A stretch of DNA of 32,851 bases, from the NCBI GenBank assembly GCA_946887295.1, contig CAMPKP010000020.1:1-32851 (forward strand), written 5' to 3'. Position numbers and translations under genes: made by a program. Under the pieces are notes generated by a model. It did no database searches, was not told the origin of the DNA, and saw only the letters and a program-made list of their open reading frames with translations. Positions 10,938-17,993 of this stretch are shown piece by piece (within the stretch, counting starts at the first letter, position 1; each line of letters opens with the position of its first letter). The stretch comes from an uncultured Gemmatimonadota bacterium (GTDB taxonomy: Bacteria; Gemmatimonadota; Gemmatimonadetes; Gemmatimonadales; GWC2-71-9).

Positions 10938-12121
10938 CGGCCGCCTCCAGCGTCGGCGCCGCCGGTCTTCCGCTCGTAATCCTTGAGGTAGTTCACGATG
11001 GCGTCGGCGATCGCGGCGGCCATGGTGCGCTGGCTGCGCCGGGAGCTGAGGTATCGGCCGTCGGCGGGATTGGTGCTGTAGCCCATCTCGACCAGGATGG
11101 CCGGCCTGCGGGCGGTAGTGAGCACCATGAAACCGGCCTGTTTCACGCCGCGGTCGTCGCCGGTGTGCACGGTCCGCAGCTTCTGCTGCACCAGCTCGGC
11201 CGCGCGGGCGGACTCGCGTAGATGCTCGTTCAGCTGGAGGTCCTTCAGGATGAAATCCAGTCCGCCCGTCATGGGCCCGTCCGACTCCCCGGTCTCGAAC
11301 CGCACCGCCTCGTTCTCCATCTTGGCGACGCGAGCCGCATCCTCGGTCCGGGCCTCGGCCAGAAAGTAGGTCTCGAAGCCCCGCACCTCGGTGTAGCCCC
11401 GCCGGCGCGCGAGTGAGTTCACGTGCAGGCTGACGAACAGGTCGCAGGCGGCGGTACAGAAGCCGCCGCGATCGCCCAGGGCGATCAGGGTATCGGTGGT
11501 GCGGGTCATCCGGACCCCCACGCCCCGCTCCCGCAGCTCGTCACGCAGCAGCAGCGCGACCTGGAGGGTCACGTCCTTCTCGCGGACCCCGCGCGGAAAG
11601 TACGTCCCCGGGTTGCCCGGGTCCACGCCTCCGTGCCCCGGATCTATGGTGACCACGTGTCCGGCCCGGAGTCCGTTCGGCAGGCGAACGACCGACTTCG
11701 GGGCCTTGGCGGCGGAGGGCTTGCCGGTGACGTCCTCGAGGCGTGCCGAGCGGGCATCGTAGCGGTAGCGCTCGCCCAGAAAATAGGGGATCACCTCCGA
11801 CACGAACTGAAACGGCAGATAGAGGGTGTCGCGTGCGATCCAGACCGGATTGGCCAGCGTCTGGAGCTGGCTGCTGAAGAGATAGAGCGGCGTGCCGACC
11901 AGGAACCGGAACGGCTGGCGGGCGACGGTCACGTCGGCCCATCCCTCGTGCAGCTCCAGCGTGCCGCCTAGCGCGGCGAGGAGCGGGGCCGCGGCGACCA
12001 CCGGGGCACCGGCGGGGTCCATCCGCACCGGTACCTTCGACTCGCCGCGGGGGCCGGCAATCGTGATCTGCCCCGGGGCCCCGGCCGCGAGCGCGCCGAG
12101 CATCAGCAGGGCGGCGATCAC
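10934..12121 (-). CDS. N-acetylmuramoyl-L-alanine amidase (AmiC/CwlM type, Amidase_3)
   Basis: Zinc amidase that cuts the bond between MurNAc and the peptide stem in peptidoglycan. 395 residues: a signal-like N-terminus (MIAALLMLGALAAGAPG), a beta-rich domain at about 20-135 resembling copper-amine-oxidase-type stalk or AMIN-like repeats, and the amidase domain from 150. Zinc ligands are His163 in TIDPGHGGVDPGN, Glu181 in REKDVT and His233 in SLHVNS; the catalytic Glu345 is in VEMGYSTN. The GTG start overlaps the smpB stop as GTGA, so it is coupled to smpB. A role in daughter-cell separation or wall turnover is inferred from the family. Confidence 0.92.
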   Translation of the reverse strand: MIAALLMLGALAAGAPGQITIAGPRGESKVPVRMDPAGAPVVAAAPLLAALGGTLELHEGWADVTVARQPFRFLVGTPLYLFSSQLQTLANPVWIARDTLYLPFQFVSEVIPYFLGERYRYDARSARLEDVTGKPSAAKAPKSVVRLPNGLRAGHVVTIDPGHGGVDPGNPGTYFPRGVREKDVTLQVALLLRDELRERGVGVRMTRTTDTLIALGDRGGFCTAACDLFVSLHVNSLARRRGYTEVRGFETYFLAEARTEDAARVAKMENEAVRFETGESDGPMTGGLDFILKDLQLNEHLRESARAAELVQQKLRTVHTGDDRGVKQAGFMVLTTARRPAILVEMGYSTNPADGRYLSSRRSQRTMAAAIADAIVNYLKDYERKTGGADAGGGR

Positions 12122-12621
12122 CGCGACTCTCTCGCGGCCCGGGAGAGCCCCCGCGACACGTCGCGAGCGGCCTCGCGCTCGGACACTCTGCGCTTCAGGG
12201 CCTCGCGCTTGTCGTGCGTCTTCTTGCCGCGTCCGAGGGCGAGGACGACCTTGGCCCGGCCGTTCCTGAAATAGAGCTCCAGGGGGACCAGCGTGAGACC
12301 CTTCTGCTCCACGGCACCGATCAGCTTCTCGATCTCACGGCGGTGGAGGAGGAGCTTTCGGGAGCGGACCGGGTCGTGATTGTACCGGTTCCCTTGCTCG
12401 TACGGCGTGATGTTCATGCCTTCCAGGAAGACCTCGCCGTTGCGCAGTCGGGCGTACGCTTCCTTGATGGAGGCCTTGCCGTTCCGCAGCGACTTGACCT
12501 CGGTACCGGTCAGGACGATTCCCGATTCCCAGGTCTCGAGAATATGGTAGTCGTGCGTCGCCTTGGGGTTCCTGGCGACCGACTGTCGGCGCTCGGCCGG
12601 GGGGGATGAATCGGGGCTCAC
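12118..12621 (-). CDS. smpB: SsrA-binding protein SmpB
   Basis: Partner of tmRNA in rescuing stalled ribosomes. 167 residues from a GTG at 12621, with AGGAT upstream. Core motifs: ARNPKATHDYHILETWESGI, LTGTEVKSLRNGKASIKEAY, and GRGKKTHDKREALKRR, the C-terminal tail that enters the mRNA channel; the tail then continues with an Arg/Ser-rich extension. The N-terminal 14 residues (SPDSSPPAERRQ) are extra. It heads a long minus-strand unit: amidase, lipoprotein, pyrD, pyrF, secreted protein, transporter. No ssrA (tmRNA) gene is visible here. Confidence 0.96.
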   Translation of the reverse strand: MSPDSSPPAERRQSVARNPKATHDYHILETWESGIVLTGTEVKSLRNGKASIKEAYARLRNGEVFLEGMNITPYEQGNRYNHDPVRSRKLLLHRREIEKLIGAVEQKGLTLVPLELYFRNGRAKVVLALGRGKKTHDKREALKRRVSEREAARDVSRGLSRAARESR

Positions 12622-12638
12622 GTAGGGATCCTAAGCAA

Positions 12639-12667
12639 ATGATAGGCCACCACTTCGGATGGGTCAA
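12639..12667 (-). promoter_or_regulatory. Sigma70-type promoter of the smpB unit
   Basis: On the minus strand TTGACC (12667-12662) and TATCAT (12644-12639) lie 17 bp apart, 5 of 6 matches for each box. Transcription would start near 12632, leaving only about 11 nt before the smpB GTG, which contains the AGGAT ribosome-binding site. Best promoter in the window. Confidence 0.78.
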
Positions 12668-12676
12668 CGGCGCGGG

Positions 12677-12705
12677 TTGACCGGCTCCGGCAACGGGACT
12701 ACCTT
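12677..12705 (+). promoter_or_regulatory. Promoter of tRNA-Leu(CAG)
   Basis: TTGACC at 12677-12682 and TACCTT at 12700-12705 are spaced by 17 bp; transcription would start near 12712, three bases before the mature tRNA 5' end. The -35 box is the mirror image of the divergent smpB -35 box nine bases away. Confidence 0.65.
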
Positions 12706-12714
12706 TGCGCCCTC

Positions 12715-12798
12715 GCCGAAGTGGTGGAACTGGTAGACGCGCTGCGTTCAGGGCGCAGTGGGCGCAAGCCCGTGCGGGTTCGAGTCCCGCCTTCGGCA
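12715..12798 (+). tRNA. tRNA-Leu (anticodon CAG)
   Basis: 84-nt class II tRNA. The acceptor arm pairs GCCGAAG (12715-12721) with CTTCGGC (12791-12797), with discriminator A at 12798. The D arm includes GGTGGAACTGGTAGACGC. The anticodon stem CTGCG/CGCAG closes a TTCAGGG loop whose anticodon is CAG, reading CTG codons. A long variable arm GGGCGCAAGCCC and the T arm GCGGGTTCGAGTCCCGC follow. The CCA end is not encoded. CTG is the main Leu codon in such a GC-rich genome. Confidence 0.97.
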
Positions 12799-12824
12799 TG
12801 ATGTCGGCGCCTTCACGGACCGAT

Positions 12825-12889
12825 GTCACCCTGAGCAAAGCGAAGGGGCCATAATCACCTTATGGCCCCTTCACTGCGTTCAGGGTGAC
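12825..12889. repeat. Dispersed-type palindromic element (CHPEQSEG/CHPERSEG repeat), possible terminator
   Basis: Two 30-nt arms (12825-12854 and 12860-12889) are inverted copies with 26 of 30 positions paired around a TCACC loop. The outer sequence TCACCCTGAGCAAAGCGAAG is the kind of palindrome that, read through, yields peptides such as CHPEQSEG or CHPERSEG, often seen in spurious predictions across unrelated bacteria. It sits between convergent tRNA-Leu and the fusion gene at 12911, so it can act as a transcription barrier for both. Membership in that repeat family is from recognition, not a search; mobility is unknown. Confidence 0.75.
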
Positions 12890-12910
12890 ACGCTGCCTGC
12901 CGCCCGCGGC

Positions 12911-14344
12911 CTAATACCTCGCCATGCCCGGCTCGATCCTGCTGGCCCACGCATCCACACCGCCCGCCAGGCTCCTCACCTTTCCGAAGCCGGCGCCGCG
13001 CAGAATCTCCAGCGCCTTCATCGAGCGCGAGCCTTTGTGGCAATATGTGACGATCTCGGCGTGGCCGTCGAGCTCGCCGAGGCGATCGGGAAGCTGCCCC
13101 AGGGGGATCAGCCGAGCCCCTTCGATGTGGGCGATGTCCCATTCGTGCGGCTCGCGCACGTCGATGAGGACGAGATCGGCTCCCTTTTCGCCGAGCTCCT
13201 GCTCGAGCTGCTCGGCCACCACCTCGGGTCCCTGGTAGTCGGGAGCCGCGCCGATACCGCAGAAGGCCTCGTAGTCGATCAACTCCCTGATCGTCGGGTG
13301 GTCGCCGCAGATCGGGCAGTCGGGGTCCTTCCGCAGCTTGAGCTCGCGGAAGCGCAGCTTGAGGGCGTCGAAGAGCACCAGGCGCCCGATGAGCGTCTCC
13401 CCTTCGCCGAGAATCAGCTTGATGGTCTCCAGTGCCTGGATGCTGCCGATGATGCCGGGCAGCACGCCAAGCACGCCGCCCTCGGCGCAGCTGGGCACCA
13501 GGCCCGGAGGGGGCGGCTCGGAGTAGAGGCAGCGGTAGCAGGGGCCTTCCCTGGCGTAGAAGACCGAGGCCTGGCCCTCGAAGCGGAAGATGCTGCCGTA
13601 GACGTTGGGCTTGTCGAGCAGGACGCATGCGTCGTTCACCAGGTAGCGGGTCGGAAAATTGTCCGTCCCGTCCACCACGATGTCGTACTCCCGAATGATG
13701 TCCAGCGCGTTCTCGGAGGTGAGCCGGATCTCGTGACTCTCGACGTTGAGGTTGGGGTTGAGGTCGGTGAGCCTTGCCTTGGCCGACTCGAGTTTGGAGT
13801 GACCCAACGTGGAGGTGCCGTGGACGATCTGGCGCTGCAGGTTCGTCAGGTCCACGACGTCGAAGTCCACGATGCCGATGGTGCCGACACCCGCAGCCGC
13901 CAGATAGAGCGACAAGGGCGAGCCCAGGCCGCCGGCCCCGATGGTGAGCACCCGCGCCGCCTTGAGCTTCCGCTGGCCCTCGACGCCCACCTCGGGCAGC
14001 AGCAGATGTCGGGAGTACCGCAGCACCTCGGAGTGGGACAGCTTCGGCAGCTCCGTCTCCACCGCGGGCCGCCCGCCGGCGATGCTGGGAACGATCGTGA
14101 GCACGTCGCCTTCGCGCACCGGCGTGTCGGTGGAATCGAGCTGCCGGATGTCGGTGTCGTTGAGGTACAGGTTCACGAAGTTCCGGAGCCGGCCGTCGTC
14201 CTGCACCAGATGGCGCCTGAGGCCGCCGTGGGTCGCCAGGAGCCCGTCGATCACCTCGCCCACGGTCTCGCCGGCGAGCTCGACGGCATCGCGGCCGCCG
14301 GTGAAGTTCCGGAGCGGCGTGGGGATGGTCACGGTCACGGACAT
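12911..14344 (-). CDS. Fusion of ubiquitin-like sulfur carrier (CysO/MoaD), MoeB/MoeZ adenylyltransferase and rhodanese
   Basis: 477-residue, three-domain protein. Residues 1-91 are a MoaD/CysO-type beta-grasp domain that ends in a diglycine (SIAGG, Gly90-Gly91). Residues 100-350 are a MoeB/ThiF E1-like adenylyltransferase with the ATP loop GAGGLGSP at 136-143, Zn ligands Cys269/Cys272 and Cys343/Cys346, and Cys286 in PSCAEGGVLG. Residues about 375-477 are a rhodanese with active Cys435 in YCHKGSRS. Known separate enzymes do these jobs: MoeZ adenylates and sulfurates the carrier's C-terminus, and CysO-thiocarboxylate gives its sulfur to CysM. Here the acceptor Gly is internal (followed by RPAVE), so it would need cleavage. 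The ATG at 14344 lies two bases after the JAMM stop, placing it in the cysM operon. Alternative role: molybdopterin or thiamine sulfur transfer. Confidence 0.9.
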   Translation of the reverse strand: MSVTVTIPTPLRNFTGGRDAVELAGETVGEVIDGLLATHGGLRRHLVQDDGRLRNFVNLYLNDTDIRQLDSTDTPVREGDVLTIVPSIAGGRPAVETELPKLSHSEVLRYSRHLLLPEVGVEGQRKLKAARVLTIGAGGLGSPLSLYLAAAGVGTIGIVDFDVVDLTNLQRQIVHGTSTLGHSKLESAKARLTDLNPNLNVESHEIRLTSENALDIIREYDIVVDGTDNFPTRYLVNDACVLLDKPNVYGSIFRFEGQASVFYAREGPCYRCLYSEPPPPGLVPSCAEGGVLGVLPGIIGSIQALETIKLILGEGETLIGRLVLFDALKLRFRELKLRKDPDCPICGDHPTIRELIDYEAFCGIGAAPDYQGPEVVAEQLEQELGEKGADLVLIDVREPHEWDIAHIEGARLIPLGQLPDRLGELDGHAEIVTYCHKGSRSMKALEILRGAGFGKVRSLAGGVDAWASRIEPGMARY

Positions 14345-14346
14345 GT

Positions 14347-14778
14347 TCACACCTCGCTGAGCACTTCGAGTGACTCGGGCCGCATGAGGGGCTGCTCGTC
14401 GTCCAGCGTCCAGCTGGCCGCCTCGAGGCCCCGCCCCTGCTCCACCCGCACGATGAGATAGCTGTACCATGGCCAGGCATGCTCGGTGTCGAAGGCCGAC
14501 GGCACCGCGGGGTGGTCCGGGTGCGAATGATAATAGCCCACGATCTCGAGCCCTTCGCGCCGCAGATCCGCCTCGACCCGGCGCAGATCCTCGGGGGCGA
14601 TGAGGTACCGGTGGGGGTCGTCGGTCCGCCGGTTCACCGCCGGCACCAGCCGCGCCACTTCCTTGCCCAATGCTTCGTCCGGCCGGCCCGCGAGCACGCC
14701 GCAGCATTCCGCGGGGTAGGCCGCCTCTCCCTGCCGGCGGATGTCGGCCAGCACGCCTTCCGCGATCCGAAGCGTCAT
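14347..14778 (-). CDS. JAMM/Mov34 metallopeptidase, Mec-like
   Basis: 143-residue minimal JAB domain protein. The zinc and catalytic residues of the JAMM motif are all present: Glu24 in AECCG, then His84, His86, Ser94 and Asp97 in HSHPDHPAVPSAFD. In mycobacteria the Mec enzyme releases cysteine from the CysO-cysteine adduct, and in the QbsD/QbsE system a JAMM enzyme trims residues after the carrier diglycine. Its ATG overlaps the cysM stop (ATGA) and its stop is two bases before the fusion gene, so it is tightly linked to both proposed partners. Function is inferred from this linkage. Confidence 0.88.
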   Translation of the reverse strand: MTLRIAEGVLADIRRQGEAAYPAECCGVLAGRPDEALGKEVARLVPAVNRRTDDPHRYLIAPEDLRRVEADLRREGLEIVGYYHSHPDHPAVPSAFDTEHAWPWYSYLIVRVEQGRGLEAASWTLDDEQPLMRPESLEVLSEV

Positions 14779-15704
14779 CGCTCCGCCCACCGGTGCGGCT
14801 CGCTGATGTAGCGGGTCCCGGTATCGCACCCGATCACCACCACCTGCGCGTCGGGCTCCGCCCCGAGCACATCGAGGGCTGCCGATACCGCCGCTCCGGC
14901 CGACCACCCGACGAGATAGCCCGACTCTCGGGCGAGCCACCGCGCCGTCCGGTCGGCGGTCTCCGTGGGGATCTCCGCGACCCGGTCGGGAACCGTGGGA
15001 TCGTACAGGGCCGGAGGATGCGCGGTGGTCGGCAGGTGCTTCAATCCCTCGAGGCCGTGGAAGGGGGAGTCGGGCTGCACACCCACCAGAGTGATCGCCG
15101 GGTTCTTCTCCTTCAAGAAGCCCCCGGTGCCCATCATGGTTCCCGTGGTGCCCATGGCCGCGACGAAATGGGTGAGGCGGCCGCCGGTCTGGGCCCAGAT
15201 CTCGGGCCCGGTCGTCTCGCGGTGGGCCCGGGGATTGGCGAGGTTGCTGTACTGGTCGGCGTAGAAGTACTGGTCGGCCGACCCGTCGGCCAGCTCGCGG
15301 GCGCGGCGCGCCGCGCCTTCGGTCCCGTCCATCCGATCGGTGACCACGACCTCCGCCCCGTACACCTTGAGCAGGGCCCAGCGCTCGGGGCTCGCGTTCC
15401 CGGGCAGACAAATGGTGACCCGCACTCCGGCGGCGGCGCCCAGCATGGCGTACGCGATGCCGGTGTTGCCGCTGGAGGCGTCCAGCAGCCGCTTGGCCGG
15501 CAGCTCCCCCCGCGCGAGGCCTTCGCGCAGGATCGCGCGGGCGGCGCGGTCCTTCACGCTGCCGCCCGGATTGAGCCATTCGGCCTTGAGCCAGAGTCGC
15601 CCGCGGGTGTTCCCGGGGACCTGCACCGGCAGGAGCGGCGTGTTCCCTACCAGCTCCCACAGTGCCGGCTCTCGCGTGACGGACAGCTGTCGCACAGCGG
15701 TCAT
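14775..15704 (-). CDS. cysM: Cysteine synthase B-type PLP enzyme
   Basis: 309-residue beta-family PLP enzyme. The PLP lysine is Lys51 in NPGGSVKDRAA, the substrate loop is SSGNTGIAYA (78-87) and the phosphate cradle is GTTGTMMGTG (185-194). QYSNLANPRAHRETTGPEIW and PALYDP are shared with CysM-type enzymes. CysM enzymes join O-acetylserine or O-phosphoserine to sulfide, thiosulfate or a protein thiocarboxylate. Next to a CysO-like carrier and a JAMM peptidase, the thiocarboxylate route is most likely, but the phosphoserine-specific Arg of mycobacterial CysM is not evident, so the amino-acid substrate is open. The ATG is preceded by GGAGG six bases upstream; an intrinsic terminator lies immediately before that. 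Confidence 0.9.
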   Translation of the reverse strand: MTAVRQLSVTREPALWELVGNTPLLPVQVPGNTRGRLWLKAEWLNPGGSVKDRAARAILREGLARGELPAKRLLDASSGNTGIAYAMLGAAAGVRVTICLPGNASPERWALLKVYGAEVVVTDRMDGTEGAARRARELADGSADQYFYADQYSNLANPRAHRETTGPEIWAQTGGRLTHFVAAMGTTGTMMGTGGFLKEKNPAITLVGVQPDSPFHGLEGLKHLPTTAHPPALYDPTVPDRVAEIPTETADRTARWLARESGYLVGWSAGAAVSAALDVLGAEPDAQVVVIGCDTGTRYISEPHRWAER

Positions 15705-15715
15705 GAACGTCCTCC

Positions 15716-15746
15716 AAAACGAAAAACCCGACCGACGGGTCGGGTT
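15716..15746 (-). terminator. Intrinsic terminator/possible attenuator between the Rrf2 gene and cysM
   Basis: On the minus strand a 9-bp perfect stem (15746-15738 with 15733-15725) closes a four-base loop and runs into TTTTTCGTTTT. The cysM ribosome-binding site GGAGG (15715-15711) begins immediately after the U-tract, so a cysM transcript must either read through this hairpin or start within it. That suits termination of the Rrf2 message or regulated read-through. Confidence 0.8.
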
Positions 15747-15769
15747 GGCGCGCGCACCTGCCGGCGTGG

Positions 15770-16228
15770 CTAACTCGCCGACGAGATCCCGACCAGCTCC
15801 TGTACCCGAGGCTCCTCTTTCATCAGGTCGGCGAGCGAGATGCCCGCAAGCAGGTCGTCCACCCGCTGCTGCAGGGCATGCCACACCGGCCGGATGCTGC
15901 AAGTGGAGCCGGGGCTACATCGCTCCGCGTCCACCTGGTGGGTCTCGCAGTTGACCTCGAAGGTCTGGTGCTCCGAGGCGCTCATCACGTCCCTGACCGA
16001 GATGTCGGAGGGCTGCCGGGCCAGCAGATAGCCGCCTTTGGCGCCTCGAACGCTCTCGACCAGTCCGGCGCGCCGGAGGCGGAGCAGGATCTGCTCGACA
16101 TAGTCCGCCGGCAACCGTTCCGCGTCCGCCAGCTCGCGCGCCGCGACGGGACCGCCGCCCATTCGGCCGCGCTTGGCCAGGTGCAGCGAGATGATGAGGC
16201 TGTACTCGGTCCAGGTTGTAACTCGCAT
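15770..16228 (-). CDS. Rrf2-family transcriptional regulator with three cysteines
   Basis: 152 residues. The Rrf2 winged helix is at 1-80 (MRVTTWTEYSLIISLHLAKR, AARELADAERLPADYVEQIL, RRAGLVESVRGAKGGYLLAR). Three cysteines, Cys94, Cys104 and Cys110, lie in the loop where IscR-type members bind an Fe-S cluster; their spacing (x9, x5) differs from IscR (x5, x5). Members of this family include IscR, NsrR and the cysteine regulator CymR. Located immediately upstream of cysM, it is the likely regulator of this sulfur cluster. Its start is the ATG at 16228, 14 bp after the stop of the nucleotidyltransferase-fold gene; the ribosome-binding site is weak. Confidence 0.88.
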   Translation of the reverse strand: MRVTTWTEYSLIISLHLAKRGRMGGGPVAARELADAERLPADYVEQILLRLRRAGLVESVRGAKGGYLLARQPSDISVRDVMSASEHQTFEVNCETHQVDAERCSPGSTCSIRPVWHALQQRVDDLLAGISLADLMKEEPRVQELVGISSAS

Positions 16229-16242
16229 CGTGGCTGCAATAT

Positions 16243-17043
16243 CTACTTCTTTTCAGCCGACGTCCAGCGGGCGACCTCGTCGGGAGTGAGATTGCCGTAG
16301 GGGCGGATACGGGCGTCGCGGAACGACCCGCCGAATACGTCCCCCAGGTACTGCGACCACGAGAGGAGGGTTCCGTAGCAGACCGGGTCCTCGGCATCGG
16401 GCGCGCGGGTCTCCGCCGACAGCCGCTCCATCAGCTCCTCGAGGATGGCGGGCGGGACCCGGGATCGCTGGCTGGGATAAATGAAGCCGAAGAGCACCAG
16501 GTGGGAGAGGAGCACGCGCCAGTGGGGCCCGAACCGCTCGAGCAGCCGCCGCCAGTCGAGCCGCTCGCCATGGGCCAGGATGATGTGGGCGATGTCGGCC
16601 CCGTCGTACCGCTCCCGCTCCATCACGAAGGCCTTGGACCAGAGGCTCTCCTCCGGCGGAGCCACCAGAACCCGGACGCCCAGGACCTCGCGCTCGCTGG
16701 CGTGCTCGAACCACTGGTCGTCCACCACGGCGATGCCGTTGCCGGAGCTGAAGATCACGTCCACGAAGCCGGACGGAGCGCGGATCTTGGCGAGCCAGTG
16801 GGAGAAGACCAGGTCGGCCTCGTACCCCGCCTCCGCGGAGGCCCGCAGCAGATGCTGCACGTGGGCCGGACGCACGAAGATGTCGAGGTCCTTGGTCGAG
16901 CGGTCGATGCCGGCCTGATGAACGAAGGCGAAGGCGCCCCCCACCAGGAACGGGATGTCCGCCCTGGCAAGCATCTCCATCACCTCGCGATAGAACTCGC
17001 GGGACGGGGTCTCGACCAGCGAATGAGTGGGCGACAGCCCCAT
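16243..17043 (-). CDS. Nucleotidyltransferase-fold protein (MNT/AbiEii-like), function unknown
   Basis: 266 residues. Residues 31-57 show the pol-beta-type nucleotidyltransferase core: FLVGGAFAFVHQAG with the GG pair (35-36), then TKDLDIFV with metal-binding Asp52 and Asp54. The C-terminal half is helical with no family I recognise. Toxin-antitoxin and aminoglycoside nucleotidyltransferase-like proteins share the fold, but no partner gene is adjacent, so a toxin role is not supported. The start at 17043 is chosen because GGAG stands just upstream; an ATG at 17073 lies inside a good -10 box (17069-17074) and is probably not used. Confidence 0.7.
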   Translation of the reverse strand: MGLSPTHSLVETPSREFYREVMEMLARADIPFLVGGAFAFVHQAGIDRSTKDLDIFVRPAHVQHLLRASAEAGYEADLVFSHWLAKIRAPSGFVDVIFSSGNGIAVVDDQWFEHASEREVLGVRVLVAPPEESLWSKAFVMERERYDGADIAHIILAHGERLDWRRLLERFGPHWRVLLSHLVLFGFIYPSQRSRVPPAILEELMERLSAETRAPDAEDPVCYGTLLSWSQYLGDVFGGSFRDARIRPYGNLTPDEVARWTSAEKK

Positions 17044-17068
17044 CCGGCGCTCCCATGAAGGGAAGGGT

Positions 17069-17074
17069 ATCATA
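17069..17074 (-). promoter_or_regulatory. -10 element for the nucleotidyltransferase/Rrf2 unit
   Basis: TATGAT on the minus strand (5 of 6 to TATAAT). No recognisable -35 lies at 15-19 bp. It would start transcription near 17062, 20 bases before the ATG at 17043. It also spans the alternative ATG at 17073. Confidence 0.4.
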
Positions 17075-17147
17075 GGCAGCCGGGGCGCACGGGGTTGTGG
17101 CCCGGATCACCGCTCCCACGGCCGGTGGCGTGGTTGATTGGGCGGAC

Positions 17148-17993
17148 ATGGTGAAGACTCCAGGAGTAGTTCGGATCGCCGCGGTCGGCGACATCCACCT
17201 CGGCAGAGCCGCCTACGGCCCGCCCATCCAGACGATCTTCGCACAGGTCGCGGAGCGCGCCGACGTCCTGGCGCTCTGTGGCGACCTCACCGACCGGGGC
17301 GACCCCGAGGAGGGCAGGCAGCTCGCGAGGGCGCTCGCGACCGTCGGCGTGCCGGTCGTCGCCGTGCTGGGCAACCACGACTACGAGTCGGGAAAGGTGC
17401 CCGAGCTGACCCGGGTCCTCTGCGAGGCAGGGGTTCAGGTCCTGGACGGCGGCGACGCGTTCGAGATACACGGGGTCGGGTTCGCGGGCGTCAAGGGATT
17501 CGCGGGTGGGTTCGGCCGAAGGGCACTGGGCCCCTGGGGGGAGGAGACCATCAAGCTCTTCGTGCGCGAAGCGGTGGACGAGGCCCTCAAGCTGGAGACA
17601 TCGCTCAGCAAGCTGCGCTCCGACCGCCGTCGGGTCGTCCTGCTGCACTACTCGCCGATCGCCGGCACGGTGGAGGGAGAGCCGAAGGAGATCTACGCCT
17701 ATCTCGGATCCAGCCGGCTGGAGGAGCCCCTGATCCGCTATCCGGTGGACGCGGTATTCCACGGGCACGCCCACCACGGAACGCTCGAGGGAAGAACGGT
17801 GGGCGGGGTCAAGGTGTACAACGTCTCGCTGGCGCTGCTCCAGCGAAGCTTTCCCGACGCCCCAGGCTTCCGGGTCATCGAGCTGTGCACGGAGCCCGAA
17901 AAGCGGGAGGACGGACAGGTGGAGCGGCGGGGAGACGGGCAGGTCGACCGGCGGGCGGGGCCCCAGGCTGGGCGCCGATCGGCGGAGCCCTAG
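17148..17993 (+). CDS. Metallophosphoesterase
   Basis: 281 residues of the calcineurin-like fold. The two-metal motifs are present in order: GDIHLG (Asp15, His17), GDLTDRGD (Asp46), GNHDYE (Asn76, His77), VLLHYSP, and FHGHAHHG near the C-terminus. The substrate cannot be told. The ATG at 17148 is preferred over GTG 17097 because it directly precedes the conserved VRIAAVGDIHLG. The last 30 residues are a charged low-complexity tail with a repeated DGQVERRG/DGQVDRRAG unit, outside the fold. It converges on aspA, and both stops share the palindrome CTAG at 17990-17993. Confidence 0.85.
   Translation: MVKTPGVVRIAAVGDIHLGRAAYGPPIQTIFAQVAERADVLALCGDLTDRGDPEEGRQLARALATVGVPVVAVLGNHDYESGKVPELTRVLCEAGVQVLDGGDAFEIHGVGFAGVKGFAGGFGRRALGPWGEETIKLFVREAVDEALKLETSLSKLRSDRRRVVLLHYSPIAGTVEGEPKEIYAYLGSSRLEEPLIRYPVDAVFHGHAHHGTLEGRTVGGVKVYNVSLALLQRSFPDAPGFRVIELCTEPEKREDGQVERRGDGQVDRRAGPQAGRRSAEP

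Noticed and set aside
12758..14461. Plus-strand reading frame of 567 codons
   Set aside because: Runs out of tRNA-Leu and the palindrome and is antisense to the carrier-MoeB-rhodanese fusion; the start carries the CHPEQSEG artefact peptide.
17044..17073. Upstream ATG start for the nucleotidyltransferase-fold gene at 17073
   Set aside because: The ATG is part of the TATGAT -10 box and has no ribosome-binding site; the ATG at 17043 has GGAG.
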